The notes: generated by a model from the sequence alone, not told the origin. A stretch of DNA of 24,211 nt from JBHEKP01 sp041859375 (GCA_041859375.1 JBHEKP010000324.1:1-24211), one strand, 5' to 3'. Positions 7,942 through 18,240 are shown, numbered from the stretch's first letter. Numbers and translations: made by a program.

Positions 7942-8067
7942 TCAGCCCTGACGCGCCTTGAAGCGGGGGTTGGTCTTGCAAATGACGTAAATACGCCCCT
8001 TGCGGCGGACCACCTTGCAGTCGGGGTGGCGCGTCTTGGCGCTCTTGAGCGAGGTAAGCACTTTCAT
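7942..8067 (-). CDS. rpmJ: 50S ribosomal protein bL36, YkgO (zinc-poor) type
   Basis: A 41-residue protein, MKVLTSLKSAKTRHPDCKVV at its start and NPRFKARQG at its end. It is nearly the same as the Escherichia coli alternative bL36 (YkgO) and carries the same 'RHPDC' in place of the zinc-binding CxxC. The fourth zinc ligand, a His in classical bL36, is Arg36 here. It is a component of the large ribosomal subunit. The start is well supported: AGGAGA lies six bases upstream and a near-consensus promoter precedes it. It stands alone, not in the usual ribosomal operon. In E. coli the YkgO form is made under zinc shortage; here it may be the only copy, and I see no obvious Zur-type palindrome at the promoter. 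Confidence 0.93.
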   Translation of the reverse strand: MKVLTSLKSAKTRHPDCKVVRRKGRIYVICKTNPRFKARQG

Positions 8068-8102
8068 GACACGTCTCCTAACAAGTTTCAAAAGGAAGCG
8101 GA

Positions 8103-8131
8103 ATTATACAAATTAACCCCGCCCGAGTCAA
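8103..8131 (-). promoter_or_regulatory. Near-consensus sigma70-type promoter of rpmJ
   Basis: Minus strand TTGACT (8131-8126), a 17-base spacer, then perfect TATAAT (8108-8103), ending 35 bases before the start codon. It is the best promoter match in the window, fitting a highly expressed ribosomal gene. Confidence 0.85.
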
Positions 8132-8194
8132 ATAATTCGCCGCCGCACCTTGCGGCGGCTCCGGATTGGGCCAAAACCGGGCCGCGCGGGCATG

Positions 8195-8223
8195 TTGCCA
8201 GTCTCCGGGAAAAGTGTTACGCT
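8195..8223 (+). promoter_or_regulatory. Candidate promoter of fucose-isomerase-like gene
   Basis: TTGCCA (8195-8200), 17-base spacer, TACGCT (8218-8223), about 47 bases before the start codon. The -35 box is good, the -10 box weak. Confidence 0.5.
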
Positions 8224-8270
8224 GGTGCAAGGTCAACGGGTGTTTTTTCAACCACAGAAAGGGAACGGTC

Positions 8271-9821
8271 ATGACAAAGAAGGAGATGCCGGTGGGATGC
8301 GCGTGCTGTCCCGTGAGCCGCAGGCAGTTTCTCGCGGCCGGATGCGCCTGCGCGGGCGCGCTGGGCGTGCTGCCCCTGACTCAGCGGGCCCTTGCCGCGG
8401 CGGCAACCGGGAAAAAGCGCATCCGTGTGGTGTATTCACTGCACGCGGCCACCCAGCCGGGGCCGGACTGGCCCAATGTGGGCTTTGAATTCACCCCGGT
8501 GATGGACCGTATCACGGGCGCGCTGGCCCAGGCCTTCCCCGGCTTCGAATTCACGCCCGCCATGGCCACCGGCGAGGATGACGCGAAGAAGATTCTTCAC
8601 GACGACAAGAAGAACGGCCCCGACGGATACATCGTGTACCAGATGAACTGCTGGAACCGGGTGGTGCAGACCATCGCCACATCGGGCAAGCCGGTGCTCT
8701 ACGCCGACTTCCAATACGGCGGCAGCGGCGGTTTCCTCGTGTACACGGCGGATTTCCTCCGGAAAAAGACCCCGAACCTCGGTTTTGTCGCCTCTTCGAA
8801 CATGGACGACCTGATGGCGGCGGTCAAGTGTTTTGAAACCGCGAAGGCGGACGAGTTTGCCGCCGCCACGGCGAAAGTGCGCCGGGAGCGCCACGTGAAG
8901 GCGGGCACGGACCCCTGCACCGCCGATCCGCTGGCCGTGGCGTCCACCGCCGAATGCATGGAGCGCATGAAGGCCTCCAAAATCCTCGCCGTGCTTGACC
9001 AGAACGGCGGCGCGAAGGAGCCCTACATGGGCATTCCTGTGGAGATGGTGCCCTTTTCCGAGGTGAACGACGCATGGGGCAAGGCGGACCGGGACGAGTC
9101 CCGCGCGGTGGCGGAACGGTGGCAAAAGAGCGCCGCGCTGGTCGAGGGGGTGTCCATGGAAACCCTGGAAACCTCCGCGGCCATGTATCTGGGCATGAAG
9201 CAGGTGCTCACCGCCCACGGCGCCAACGCCATCACCGTGAACTGCCTCGGCGGATTCTACGGCGGCCACATCCACGCCTATCCCTGCTTGGGATTCCATG
9301 AATTGTGCAACGAGGGGCTTATCGGCGCCTGCGAGTGCGACATCCGCTCCACCGCCACCATGGTGACACTCACCGCCATGACCGGCGGCAGGCCCGGCTA
9401 CATCTCCGACCCGGTCATTGACACGTCAAAGGGGCAGATTATCTACGCCCACTGCGTCGCGTCCAACCGCCCCTTCGGCCCCTCCGGCCCGACCAACCCC
9501 TTCCAGATTCTCACCCACTCCGAGGACCGGCAGGGGGCCTCGGTGCGTTCCATCCTGCCCGTGGGGCACATGACCACCACCATTGAGCTCGGCCCCGACA
9601 GGAAGGAAATCCTCTTCCACCAAGGCCGGGCCGTGGCCAATGACCCGGACGACCGGGCCTGCCGGACCAAGCTGGCCGTGGAGCCCAAGGGCGACATTGA
9701 AAAGCTCTTCACCATGTGGGATGCCTACGGTTGGCACCGGGTGACCGCCTACGGCGACCTGCGCGAGGCCGTGTTCGCCCTGGCAGACGCCCACGGTTAC
9801 AAGGTGGTCGAGGAAGCCTGA
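8271..9821 (+). CDS. Tat-exported L-fucose isomerase-like protein
   Basis: A 516-residue protein with a twin-arginine signal ('SRRQFL', then a Cys/Ala/Gly-rich hydrophobic stretch to 'LAAAA', near residue 45), so it should be folded in the cytoplasm and exported. The remainder resembles the L-fucose/L-arabinose isomerase fold. The C-terminal half keeps a likely metal-binding triad: E355 in 'ACECD', D380 in 'ISDP' and H394 in 'YAHC', plus the 'NCLGG' and 'PCLGFHEL' blocks. Classical FucI is cytoplasmic and interconverts ketose and aldose, so an exported version is odd and may act on extracytoplasmic sugars or have another role. The ATG at 8271 is preceded by GGGA; an upstream in-frame ATG at 8166 would put the Tat motif too far in. 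Single gene with its own promoter; substrate unknown. Confidence 0.82.
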   Translation: MTKKEMPVGCACCPVSRRQFLAAGCACAGALGVLPLTQRALAAAATGKKRIRVVYSLHAATQPGPDWPNVGFEFTPVMDRITGALAQAFPGFEFTPAMATGEDDAKKILHDDKKNGPDGYIVYQMNCWNRVVQTIATSGKPVLYADFQYGGSGGFLVYTADFLRKKTPNLGFVASSNMDDLMAAVKCFETAKADEFAAATAKVRRERHVKAGTDPCTADPLAVASTAECMERMKASKILAVLDQNGGAKEPYMGIPVEMVPFSEVNDAWGKADRDESRAVAERWQKSAALVEGVSMETLETSAAMYLGMKQVLTAHGANAITVNCLGGFYGGHIHAYPCLGFHELCNEGLIGACECDIRSTATMVTLTAMTGGRPGYISDPVIDTSKGQIIYAHCVASNRPFGPSGPTNPFQILTHSEDRQGASVRSILPVGHMTTTIELGPDRKEILFHQGRAVANDPDDRACRTKLAVEPKGDIEKLFTMWDAYGWHRVTAYGDLREAVFALADAHGYKVVEEA

Positions 9822-9840
9822 GGCCCTGTTAACTCCTTTT

Positions 9841-9857
9841 CCCGCCGCGTTGGCGGG
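9841..9857 (+). other. Small hairpin downstream of the isomerase-like gene
   Basis: CCCGCC (9841-9846) and GGCGGG (9852-9857) with a five-base loop, 19 bases after the stop codon. No T-run follows, so termination here is uncertain. Confidence 0.35.
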
Positions 9858-9861
9858 GCTC

Positions 9862-9890
9862 TTGCCCCGGACGGCGCGGCGGGTTATACT
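9862..9890 (+). promoter_or_regulatory. Sigma70-type promoter of the pseudopilin gene
   Basis: TTGCCC (9862-9867), 17-base spacer, TATACT (9885-9890), 45 bases before the start codon. Spacing is ideal and the -10 box matches five of six bases. Confidence 0.7.
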
Positions 9891-9935
9891 TTTCCTGTTA
9901 CGGGTTGTATACAACACAAAAAAGGAAAAGACATC

Positions 9936-10925
9936 ATGAGACGAAATGGATTCACATTGATTGAGTTGTTGGTGGTGATTGCCATCATCGGCATTCTGGC
10001 GGCGATTCTGCTGCCCGCGCTGGCGCGCGCGCGCGAGGCCGCGCGCCGCTCCTCCTGCCAGAACAACCTGAAGCAGTGGGGGCTGGTGTTCAAAATGTAC
10101 GGCAACGAGGCCAAGGGCAACTATCCGCCGCTGCAAATCCTCAAGCAGCAGCCCGGCGGCGGGTATGACATCGTTATGGGCGCGGGCCCGGCGGTGACGG
10201 CCGTCTATCCCGAATACCTGACGGACGCCAACATCTGCGTGTGCCCGTCCTCGCCCTCGGCGGGTGACCACTATGAGTGGGTGCAGGACCCTACAAAGGG
10301 CGTGGCCAACGAGCCCTGGCTCATCGGCGCGGACTACATTTATCTCGGCTGGGCGCTGGACAAGCTGAAGCCCTGCGACGTGATTGAAAACTTCCAGGCG
10401 GTGAACGCGCTGGCCAGCATCGGCGGCTCCCTGCCCGCCGGGACGCTGGTGCCCATCCAGGTGGGCGCGACCCTTGAGGGCGTGCTTGAGCTGACCAATT
10501 TCGCCCAGTACCTGTCCAATCCGGTCGCGCTGGCGCGTGACATTGACCGCGACGCCGACCTGTCGGGAACGGCCTTTGACACCTTCGGCAACGGGGGAGG
10601 CTCCACCATCTACCGCCTGCGCGAGGGCATCGAGCGTTTCCTCATCACGGACATCAACAACCCCGCCGCCTCCAACATGGCCCAGAGCAGCCTCTGGATG
10701 ATGATGGACGCCATTTCCACCGGCAGCAAGGACACCACCTTCAACCACGTGCCGGGCGGCTGCAACGTGCTGTACATGGACGGCCATGTCGAGTTCGTCA
10801 AGTATGTGCCCATGCCGGGCCTGCAGGGCATGAGCGCCGCCGAGGCGAACCAGAAACTCCAGGGCGCAAACGAGCCCGTGCTGGGCACGGTGGCCAACGT
10901 CATCGGCTCCTTCAGCTCCCTGTAG
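9936..10925 (+). CDS. Type II pseudopilin-like protein (DUF1559 / H-x9-DG type)
   Basis: A 329-residue protein starting with a classical type IV pilin/pseudopilin leader: 'MRRNG' then 'FTLIELLVVIAIIGILAAIL'. The prepilin peptidase would cut after Gly5 and methylate Phe6, and Glu at +5 is present. After the hydrophobic helix comes 'REAARRSSCQNNLKQWGL', typical of the large pseudopilin families expanded in Planctomycetes and relatives. Near the C-terminus 'H..GGCNVLYMDGHVEF' matches the processing-associated H-x9-DG motif, here with ten residues between His and Asp-Gly. The protein is probably an envelope pseudopilin with a large globular head; its role is not known. AAGGAAAAG precedes the ATG. 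It has its own promoter and a strong terminator, so it is a single-gene unit. Confidence 0.9.
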   Translation: MRRNGFTLIELLVVIAIIGILAAILLPALARAREAARRSSCQNNLKQWGLVFKMYGNEAKGNYPPLQILKQQPGGGYDIVMGAGPAVTAVYPEYLTDANICVCPSSPSAGDHYEWVQDPTKGVANEPWLIGADYIYLGWALDKLKPCDVIENFQAVNALASIGGSLPAGTLVPIQVGATLEGVLELTNFAQYLSNPVALARDIDRDADLSGTAFDTFGNGGGSTIYRLREGIERFLITDINNPAASNMAQSSLWMMMDAISTGSKDTTFNHVPGGCNVLYMDGHVEFVKYVPMPGLQGMSAAEANQKLQGANEPVLGTVANVIGSFSSL

Positions 10926-10943
10926 CCACAAGTTTTTTTGCGC

Positions 10944-10982
10944 GGGCATCCGGGCCTTTCAGGTCCGGATGCCCCTTTTTTT
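10944..10982 (+). terminator. Intrinsic terminator after the pseudopilin gene
   Basis: GGGCATCCGGGCC (10944-10956), loop TTTCA, GGTCCGGATGCCC (10962-10974), then a run of seven T. The 13-bp stem contains one G-T pair. Confidence 0.92.
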
Positions 10983-11023
10983 GCCATCCCCGGGCCAGTT
11001 TTTCGCACTTTGGCGCGGGGCTG

Positions 11024-11032
11024 TGCTACAAT
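11024..11032 (+). promoter_or_regulatory. Candidate extended -10 promoter of the E1 gene
   Basis: TGC followed by TACAAT (11027-11032), about 96 bases before the start codon. A poor -35 candidate, TTCGCA, lies at 11002-11007 (19-base spacer). Confidence 0.6.
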
Positions 11033-11063
11033 TCCGCTGTTTTATTCCTCCTGTTTTGGAGCC

Positions 11064-11093
11064 GCACGCCGCCCGGGTGGGCGGGGTGCGCCC
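11064..11093 (+). other. Strong hairpin in the E1 gene leader
   Basis: GCACGCCGCCC (11064-11074) pairs with GGGCGGGGTGC (11079-11089) across a GGGT loop, with one mismatch. A competing smaller stem, GGGCG (11079-11083) with CGCCC (11089-11093), shares one arm. It lies between the promoter and the start codon and could affect translation or mRNA stability. Confidence 0.45.
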
Positions 11094-11128
11094 AACAAGG
11101 CTTCTACTCCAGACAAGGGCCGAGTACC

Positions 11129-13666
<2,538 letters not shown>

Positions 13667-13685
13667 ACGGCAAGCCAGAGACAAA

Positions 13686-13720
13686 ACGCCCCGGCGGATC
13701 GCGCGCCGGGGCGTTTTTTT
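13686..13720 (+). terminator. Intrinsic terminator after the E1 gene
   Basis: ACGCCCCGGCG (13686-13696), loop GATCGCG, CGCCGGGGCGT (13704-13714), then a run of seven T. Perfect 11-bp GC-rich stem, 19 bases after the stop codon. Confidence 0.93.
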
Positions 13721-13903
13721 GTCCGGTCACGGGGGCACCGGGGCGAAACCGCAGACGTCGGCGGCGCGTCAAAGGTTGCAGCACCGGTCCGCTGTCGCGG
13801 ACAATATGCACTCCGCCCCGGGAAATGTCCCCCGTGGCGGGGCTGTTATCCCTCCCGGTAACAAAACAGGCAATCCGCGCCGAAAACCCTTTTTCGGGCG
13901 GTG

Positions 13904-14977
13904 ATGGACGCGCACATGCCCAAAATCAAAGCGGTCAGATGGTTCGCCCCGCGCGACATGCGGCTGGTGGAGGAGGAACGCCCGGTCCCCGGCCCGCATG
14001 AGGTGCTTGTGCGGGTGGAGTCGGTGGGCGTGTGCGGGTCGGACATGCACTATTTCCTCGACGGCCGCATCGGCGGGAACCGGCTGACAACACCGACCAT
14101 CCTCGGCCATGAATACGCCGGGATTGTGGAGGCGGCGGGGGCGGAGGCGGACGCGGGGCTGACGGGCAGGCGTGTGGCGGTGGAGCCGGGCATTCCGTGC
14201 ATGCGCTGCGAATGGTGCCGCACCGGCCATTACAACGTGTGCGAGGGCATGTTCTTTCCCGGCGGCCCCGGCTGCGACGGGGCGCTGCGCGAGTATATGG
14301 CCGTGGACGCGCGTTTCTGCTTTCCCGTGCCGGAGGGCATGACCGCCCCTGTGGCGGCGATGATTGAGCCCGCCGCCGTGGCGGTGCGCACGGTGGAGCT
14401 TGCCCGCCTGCGCCCCGGCTGCACGGCGGTGATTTTTGGGCTGGGCCCGGTGGGGCTGCTCACGGCGCAGGTGGCGAAGATGTCGGGCGTGCGCGAGCTG
14501 TACGGCGTCGATCTGCTTCCCTACCGGGCGGCGGCGGCGTCCCGTTACGGTGTGGACGCCGCTTTTGTTGGAAAAGCAGGGAGTCCGGCGGAGGGCGGCG
14601 CCGCGGCGCTGGACTGGCTGAGGGGGCGCACCGGCGGCCGGGGGGTGGATGTCGCCTTCGACTGCGGCAACGGATCAGACGGGCTGGCGCTGGCGGTCCA
14701 TGCGGTGCGGCCGGGGGGCGTCTGCGTGCTCACGGGCATCAGCGGCGTTGACAGCGACCCGCTTCCGGTGGGGGTTGCCCGTCGCAAGGAGCTGACCCTG
14801 CAATGGTGCCGCCGTTTCCTGCATAATTACCCGGCCACCCTGGCGCTGGCGGCGTCGGGAAAACTGGATTTGGAGTCATTGGTCACGCATTCCTTCCCGC
14901 TGGAGCGGAGCATGGATGCGTTTGAACTGGTTGCGGAGAACCGGGACGGCGTGCTGAAGGCGTCCATAGATTTCTAG
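13904..14977 (+). CDS. Zinc-dependent medium-chain alcohol/polyol dehydrogenase
   Basis: A 357-residue medium-chain dehydrogenase/reductase of the sorbitol/threonine dehydrogenase group. The catalytic zinc site is C44 in 'VCGSDMH' with H69-E70 in 'GHEYAG' and the Glu of 'MIEPAAV' near 154. The structural zinc site is C99, C102, C105 and C113. The nucleotide fold has 'GLGPVGL' and an Asp in 'GVDLLPY' at the end of the second strand, which favours NAD over NADP. It would oxidise a sugar alcohol or secondary alcohol to the ketone. The start is uncertain: GTG 13901, ATG 13904 and ATG 13916 are all in frame, without a strong ribosome site. It heads an operon, 40 bases ahead of the ceramidase-like gene. 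I see no clear promoter in the 180 bases upstream. Confidence 0.88.
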   Translation: MDAHMPKIKAVRWFAPRDMRLVEEERPVPGPHEVLVRVESVGVCGSDMHYFLDGRIGGNRLTTPTILGHEYAGIVEAAGAEADAGLTGRRVAVEPGIPCMRCEWCRTGHYNVCEGMFFPGGPGCDGALREYMAVDARFCFPVPEGMTAPVAAMIEPAAVAVRTVELARLRPGCTAVIFGLGPVGLLTAQVAKMSGVRELYGVDLLPYRAAAASRYGVDAAFVGKAGSPAEGGAAALDWLRGRTGGRGVDVAFDCGNGSDGLALAVHAVRPGGVCVLTGISGVDSDPLPVGVARRKELTLQWCRRFLHNYPATLALAASGKLDLESLVTHSFPLERSMDAFELVAENRDGVLKASIDF

Positions 14978-15017
14978 GCGCCCCGCCCGTGAAAAAAACA
15001 CACTGGAGTCAAGAACG

Positions 15018-16448
15018 ATGAAAATGCTCAAAAAAATCCTGCTTGGGATCGTCCTCTTCACGGCGGCGGTGGCGGTGCTGTTCGTGGCCTGCATCGGCCC
15101 GTGGCCGGTGTACAAGGATTCGAAATTCGCCTCCTCCTCCTACTACAAGAAGGCGCTGGCCGACATAGACAAAAACACTGCGCTGGCGGACATCACCGGC
15201 ACGCCGGGCAAGCTGCGCGCGGGCTGGGCGGCCCGCAGCATCACGCCGCCCAAGGGCACCCCGCTCAACGGCTACGGCGACCGCAAGGGCGCGCCGTCCA
15301 CCGGCGTGCGCGACGAGCTGTACTCCAAGGCGGTTGTCTTCGGCGACGGCGTTGACAACGTCGCCCTGGTGGGCAACGACATCCTGATCATCACGCCGAA
15401 CGTGACGGACCTTGTGCGCAAAAAGGTGGGCGCGCAAACCCCGCTCACGGCGAACAACATCCTCTTCACCGCCAGCCACAGCCACTGCGCCTCCGGCGCC
15501 TTCGCGCCGGGCGTCGCCGGGCGCATCGCGGGCGGCAAGTATGATCCGAAGGTGGCGGAATTCATCGCCAACGCCATGGCCGACGCGATCATCGAGGCCT
15601 ACAACACCATGGCCCCGGCCAAAATGGCGGACGGCGCGGTGGACACGCCCGAATCCATCCGCAACCGCACCCGCGACGCGGCGGTGGACTCGGCCCTCCA
15701 GTACATGGTGGTGGAAAAGCTGACCGGAGAGAAGTGCCACGTGGTGCGCTTCTCCGCCCACCCCACAATCTTCGGCGGCGATCAGCGCCAGTTCTCCGCG
15801 GAGTACCCCGGCGAGCTGCAGCGCGCCGTGGAAAGCACCACGGGCGGCATGTGCGTCTATCTCGGCGGCGCGGTCGGCTCCATGAGCCCGCGCGCGCCCG
15901 AGGCGCCCACGGACTCGGACCGCGTCATCGCCTTCGGCCAGAGCCTCGCCAGGAAGGTGCTGGAGAGCGCCGCGCAAATCACCGAATACAGGACCAGCGT
16001 GGACGTGGCCTCCGTGGGCATGCCCGTGGGCATGCCCGGCGCGCAGATGCGCCCGGTCTCCCCGAAGTGGCGCGTGTCCCCCTTTGTGACAAAAATCATG
16101 GGGGTGCCCTCCGAGGGCTGGATACAGGGCGTTCGCCTGGGCGATCTGTTCTTCCTCGGCCTGCCCTATGACTTCAGCGGCGAACTCGCCAAGGAATGGC
16201 GCGAGGAAAAGGCGCGGGCGGGCTGGAAACTGTGGGCGCACGGCTTCAGCAACACCTACTGCGGCTATCTCTCCCCGGACCGCTACTACACCGAGCTGGA
16301 CGGCAAGCAGCTCGGCTATGAAATCGGCTTCATGAACTGGTTCGGCCCGAACGCGGAGGCCTATTTCAAGGCGCTCTTCGACCGCATGATCGACAAGATG
16401 GGCCCGCCGCCGGTGCAGGCCATGGCCGGGACGCCCGGAGCCGCCTGA
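15018..16448 (+). CDS. Membrane-anchored neutral/alkaline ceramidase-like protein
   Basis: A 476-residue protein anchored by an N-terminal hydrophobic segment (5-25, 'ILLGIVLFTAAVAVLFVAC') with the rest outside the cytoplasmic membrane. The body matches the N-terminal catalytic domain of neutral/alkaline non-lysosomal ceramidases, zinc amidases that release fatty acid from ceramide. 'AGWAARSITPPKGTPLNGYG' opens the domain, 'TASHSHCASGAF' supplies H154 and H156, and 'SAHPT' supplies H248, matching two zinc-binding regions of the family. It is shorter than the 650-700 residues of classical ceramidases, so the C-terminal domain is probably missing. Many such proteins in Planctomycetes-like bacteria have unknown substrates, so lipid amide cleavage is only a family inference. 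GGAGT precedes the ATG by nine bases. Its stop overlaps the next start (TGATG). Confidence 0.82.
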   Translation: MKMLKKILLGIVLFTAAVAVLFVACIGPWPVYKDSKFASSSYYKKALADIDKNTALADITGTPGKLRAGWAARSITPPKGTPLNGYGDRKGAPSTGVRDELYSKAVVFGDGVDNVALVGNDILIITPNVTDLVRKKVGAQTPLTANNILFTASHSHCASGAFAPGVAGRIAGGKYDPKVAEFIANAMADAIIEAYNTMAPAKMADGAVDTPESIRNRTRDAAVDSALQYMVVEKLTGEKCHVVRFSAHPTIFGGDQRQFSAEYPGELQRAVESTTGGMCVYLGGAVGSMSPRAPEAPTDSDRVIAFGQSLARKVLESAAQITEYRTSVDVASVGMPVGMPGAQMRPVSPKWRVSPFVTKIMGVPSEGWIQGVRLGDLFFLGLPYDFSGELAKEWREEKARAGWKLWAHGFSNTYCGYLSPDRYYTELDGKQLGYEIGFMNWFGPNAEAYFKALFDRMIDKMGPPPVQAMAGTPGAA

Positions 16449-17902
16449 TGGAGGAGCCGCTCCAGCCCCCCGATTTCATCATTGAGAATGTCCCCGCCCC
16501 GCCGCCCGCGCCGCCGGGGCGGGACTTCGTTCTGGCCCTGGCGGGCATCTTCGCCGCGCTCACCCTCATCGCCGCCGCGGCCTCAGTGGAGGCGCGTCTG
16601 GCGCAGGGCCAGCCCTGGTCGGCGGCGGCGGTGGTGCTGCGCGCGTCGGAGGGGATGGCCCCGCCGCCGGAGGCGCTGGCTCTGCGAGCCCGCGAGGCCG
16701 GGCGGGACAAGCCGGTGCCGGGCGAGGAATTCCTGGATCAGTTGAAAAAGACCGCCCTGCTGGACGAGGAGCCCGAAATGGCGAAACTCCTCACCAGGAA
16801 CGAGCTGGTGGCCGCCGTGGCCATGCCCCCGGAGGACGCCGCGCCCCTGCTGGCCGAGGGGCGGCTGCCCGCGCCGGGCGCGCCCGAGGCGCTGGCGGGC
16901 GACCTTGCCCGCGCCGCGCCCTTCCTGCTGGGCGGCCGTGAGTACACCGTGGTGGGCCGGCTCAACCCCGCCGTGGCGGGCTTCGCCTTCACCTACCTGG
17001 TTTTTGACGGCCCGGAACTGGACGCCGCATTTCCCGCCGACGGCAAAACCGTCCACGGATGGGTGGAGCCCAAGGGGGCGCTGGCGTGGGAGGGGCCGGA
17101 CGCGGAACGGGACGGCGGGGACGGCGCGGAGGCGGACGGTGGGGGGGAGGAAACACTTTACGTCAACAACCGGGCACGGGTGCTGCCCGTGGTGTTTTGG
17201 ATGACCCTGGCGGGCATGGCGCTGGCGGCGCTGGCGGGGTGGCGGCTGCATTCGCTGATCCTGCGCGCGCTCGCCTCCGGAACGGACGCCATGTCCCTGC
17301 GCTCGCTGGCGCGCGAGGCGGGGGAGCGGCCCCGCATGTGGCGGATGATGCACCTGGTCATGTACGGAGCCATGTTCCTGGCCATGCTTTCTGCGGCGCG
17401 GGATCCCCTGCTGAACTACCGCATGGTGGACTATGTGGGCTCCCTCTTCGCCGAGGGCGGCCTCGATTACATCGGCAGCGCCTACCTGTCCGGGGACGTT
17501 TTCCAGGCCGCGCTGGCCACCTTCCGCAACAACTACATCGACCAGACCGTCGAGTACACCTTCATGATCTCCGCCTTCGGCATCCCCTTCGGCCTGGCGA
17601 AGAACCTCTTCAGCTTCACCCTCGCGGGCTTTGTCATGAGCCCGCTCTGGACCGGCACCGCCGCCAGTTACGTGTTCCACACCATCACCATGGTGCTTGA
17701 GCTTGAGGCCTACATCCTCGCCTGCTTCGCCGTGACGGTGTGGAGCGTGCGCCTTTTCTCCGGATTCGCCGCGCGCGACATGAACCGCGTCGCCGCGGGC
17801 ATGCGCGCCTTTTTCGACGGTGTCCTGGCCACGGGGCTCATCCTCGCCGCGGCCGCCCTCTACGAGGCGGTCACGCTGATTATGATGACCCCCGGCGGCT
17901 GA
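16448..17902 (+). CDS. Multi-pass membrane protein with SpoIIM/DUF95-like C-terminal half
   Basis: A 484-residue membrane protein starting on the overlapping TGATG of the ceramidase-like gene, so the two are likely translated together. A first membrane segment lies at about 27-46. A soluble region (47-240) contains 'LLAEGRLPAPGAPEALAGD' and 'YTVVGRL', which faintly recalls the MacB-type periplasmic domain of ABC permeases. An acidic Gly/Asp-rich linker precedes the second membrane segment (about 243-262). Several more follow. Residues about 355-445, with 'FRNNYID', a Gly/Phe-rich helix and 'HTITMVLELEAYI', fit the SpoIIM/DUF95 pattern 'F.NN...H..LE..A'. In sporulating bacteria SpoIIM helps membrane remodelling, but SpoIIM-like proteins are common in non-sporulating bacteria with unknown roles. 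Function here is not known. Confidence 0.6.
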   Translation: MEEPLQPPDFIIENVPAPPPAPPGRDFVLALAGIFAALTLIAAAASVEARLAQGQPWSAAAVVLRASEGMAPPPEALALRAREAGRDKPVPGEEFLDQLKKTALLDEEPEMAKLLTRNELVAAVAMPPEDAAPLLAEGRLPAPGAPEALAGDLARAAPFLLGGREYTVVGRLNPAVAGFAFTYLVFDGPELDAAFPADGKTVHGWVEPKGALAWEGPDAERDGGDGAEADGGGEETLYVNNRARVLPVVFWMTLAGMALAALAGWRLHSLILRALASGTDAMSLRSLAREAGERPRMWRMMHLVMYGAMFLAMLSAARDPLLNYRMVDYVGSLFAEGGLDYIGSAYLSGDVFQAALATFRNNYIDQTVEYTFMISAFGIPFGLAKNLFSFTLAGFVMSPLWTGTAASYVFHTITMVLELEAYILACFAVTVWSVRLFSGFAARDMNRVAAGMRAFFDGVLATGLILAAAALYEAVTLIMMTPGG

Positions 17903-17911
17903 TGCTATAGT
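17903..17911 (+). promoter_or_regulatory. Candidate extended -10 promoter before the winged-helix-like gene
   Basis: TGC followed by TATAGT (17906-17911), immediately after the upstream stop codon and 32 bases before the next start. No good -35 box at 16-18 bp. The 13-base context nearly repeats that at 6671. Confidence 0.5.
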
Positions 17912-17943
17912 GGTGCCCCGAACCAAGAAAGGGAGAGACAACC

Positions 17944-18216
17944 ATGTCCGTGAAAAAAGCCTATGGAATGGCCCAGTCCGCCCTGGCGGAGCTCAAGACC
18001 GCCGTGTTTGTCCTGCTGGAGGAGGCGGGCGGGGAGGGGCTGCGCAACGTGGACATCGGGAAGCGGCTGGGCATCCACTGCGGCCCGGAGGGCCGCCGGG
18101 GCCACCTGTCCCGCGCGGTGCTCGAAATACTCAGCAACGACGGCACCATCCGGCAGCTTGACAACAAGCGCTGGGCGGTCAACTGCATGCCTGAAGAGGA
18201 GGAGGACGACGACTGA
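17944..18216 (+). CDS. Small putative winged-helix DNA-binding protein
   Basis: A 90-residue protein with predicted helices and a winged-helix-like order: 'ALAELKTAVFVLLEEAG' (helix 1), 'RNVDIGKRLGI' (helix 2), 'GHLSRAVLEILSNDG' (recognition-helix position) and 'TIRQLDNKRWAV' (wing). The last seven residues are all Glu or Asp. The pattern resembles small winged-helix modules also found fused to some restriction endonucleases, but no nuclease lies next to it. GGGAG lies eight bases before the ATG. The truA start follows 24 bases after its stop, so both are probably on one transcript. It might be a transcription regulator; no target can be named from the sequence. Confidence 0.65.
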   Translation: MSVKKAYGMAQSALAELKTAVFVLLEEAGGEGLRNVDIGKRLGIHCGPEGRRGHLSRAVLEILSNDGTIRQLDNKRWAVNCMPEEEEDDD

Positions 18217-18240
18217 TCCTCGTCGGAAAATTCCGGACTG

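Noticed and set aside
8068..8131. A Zur operator at the rpmJ promoter
   Set aside because: No extended AT-rich palindrome of the known Zur type is visible there.
13721..13903. A promoter for the dehydrogenase operon (TTGCAG-18-GACAAT near 13775-13804)
   Set aside because: The match is poor and the spacing to the gene is long; I could not prefer it over chance.
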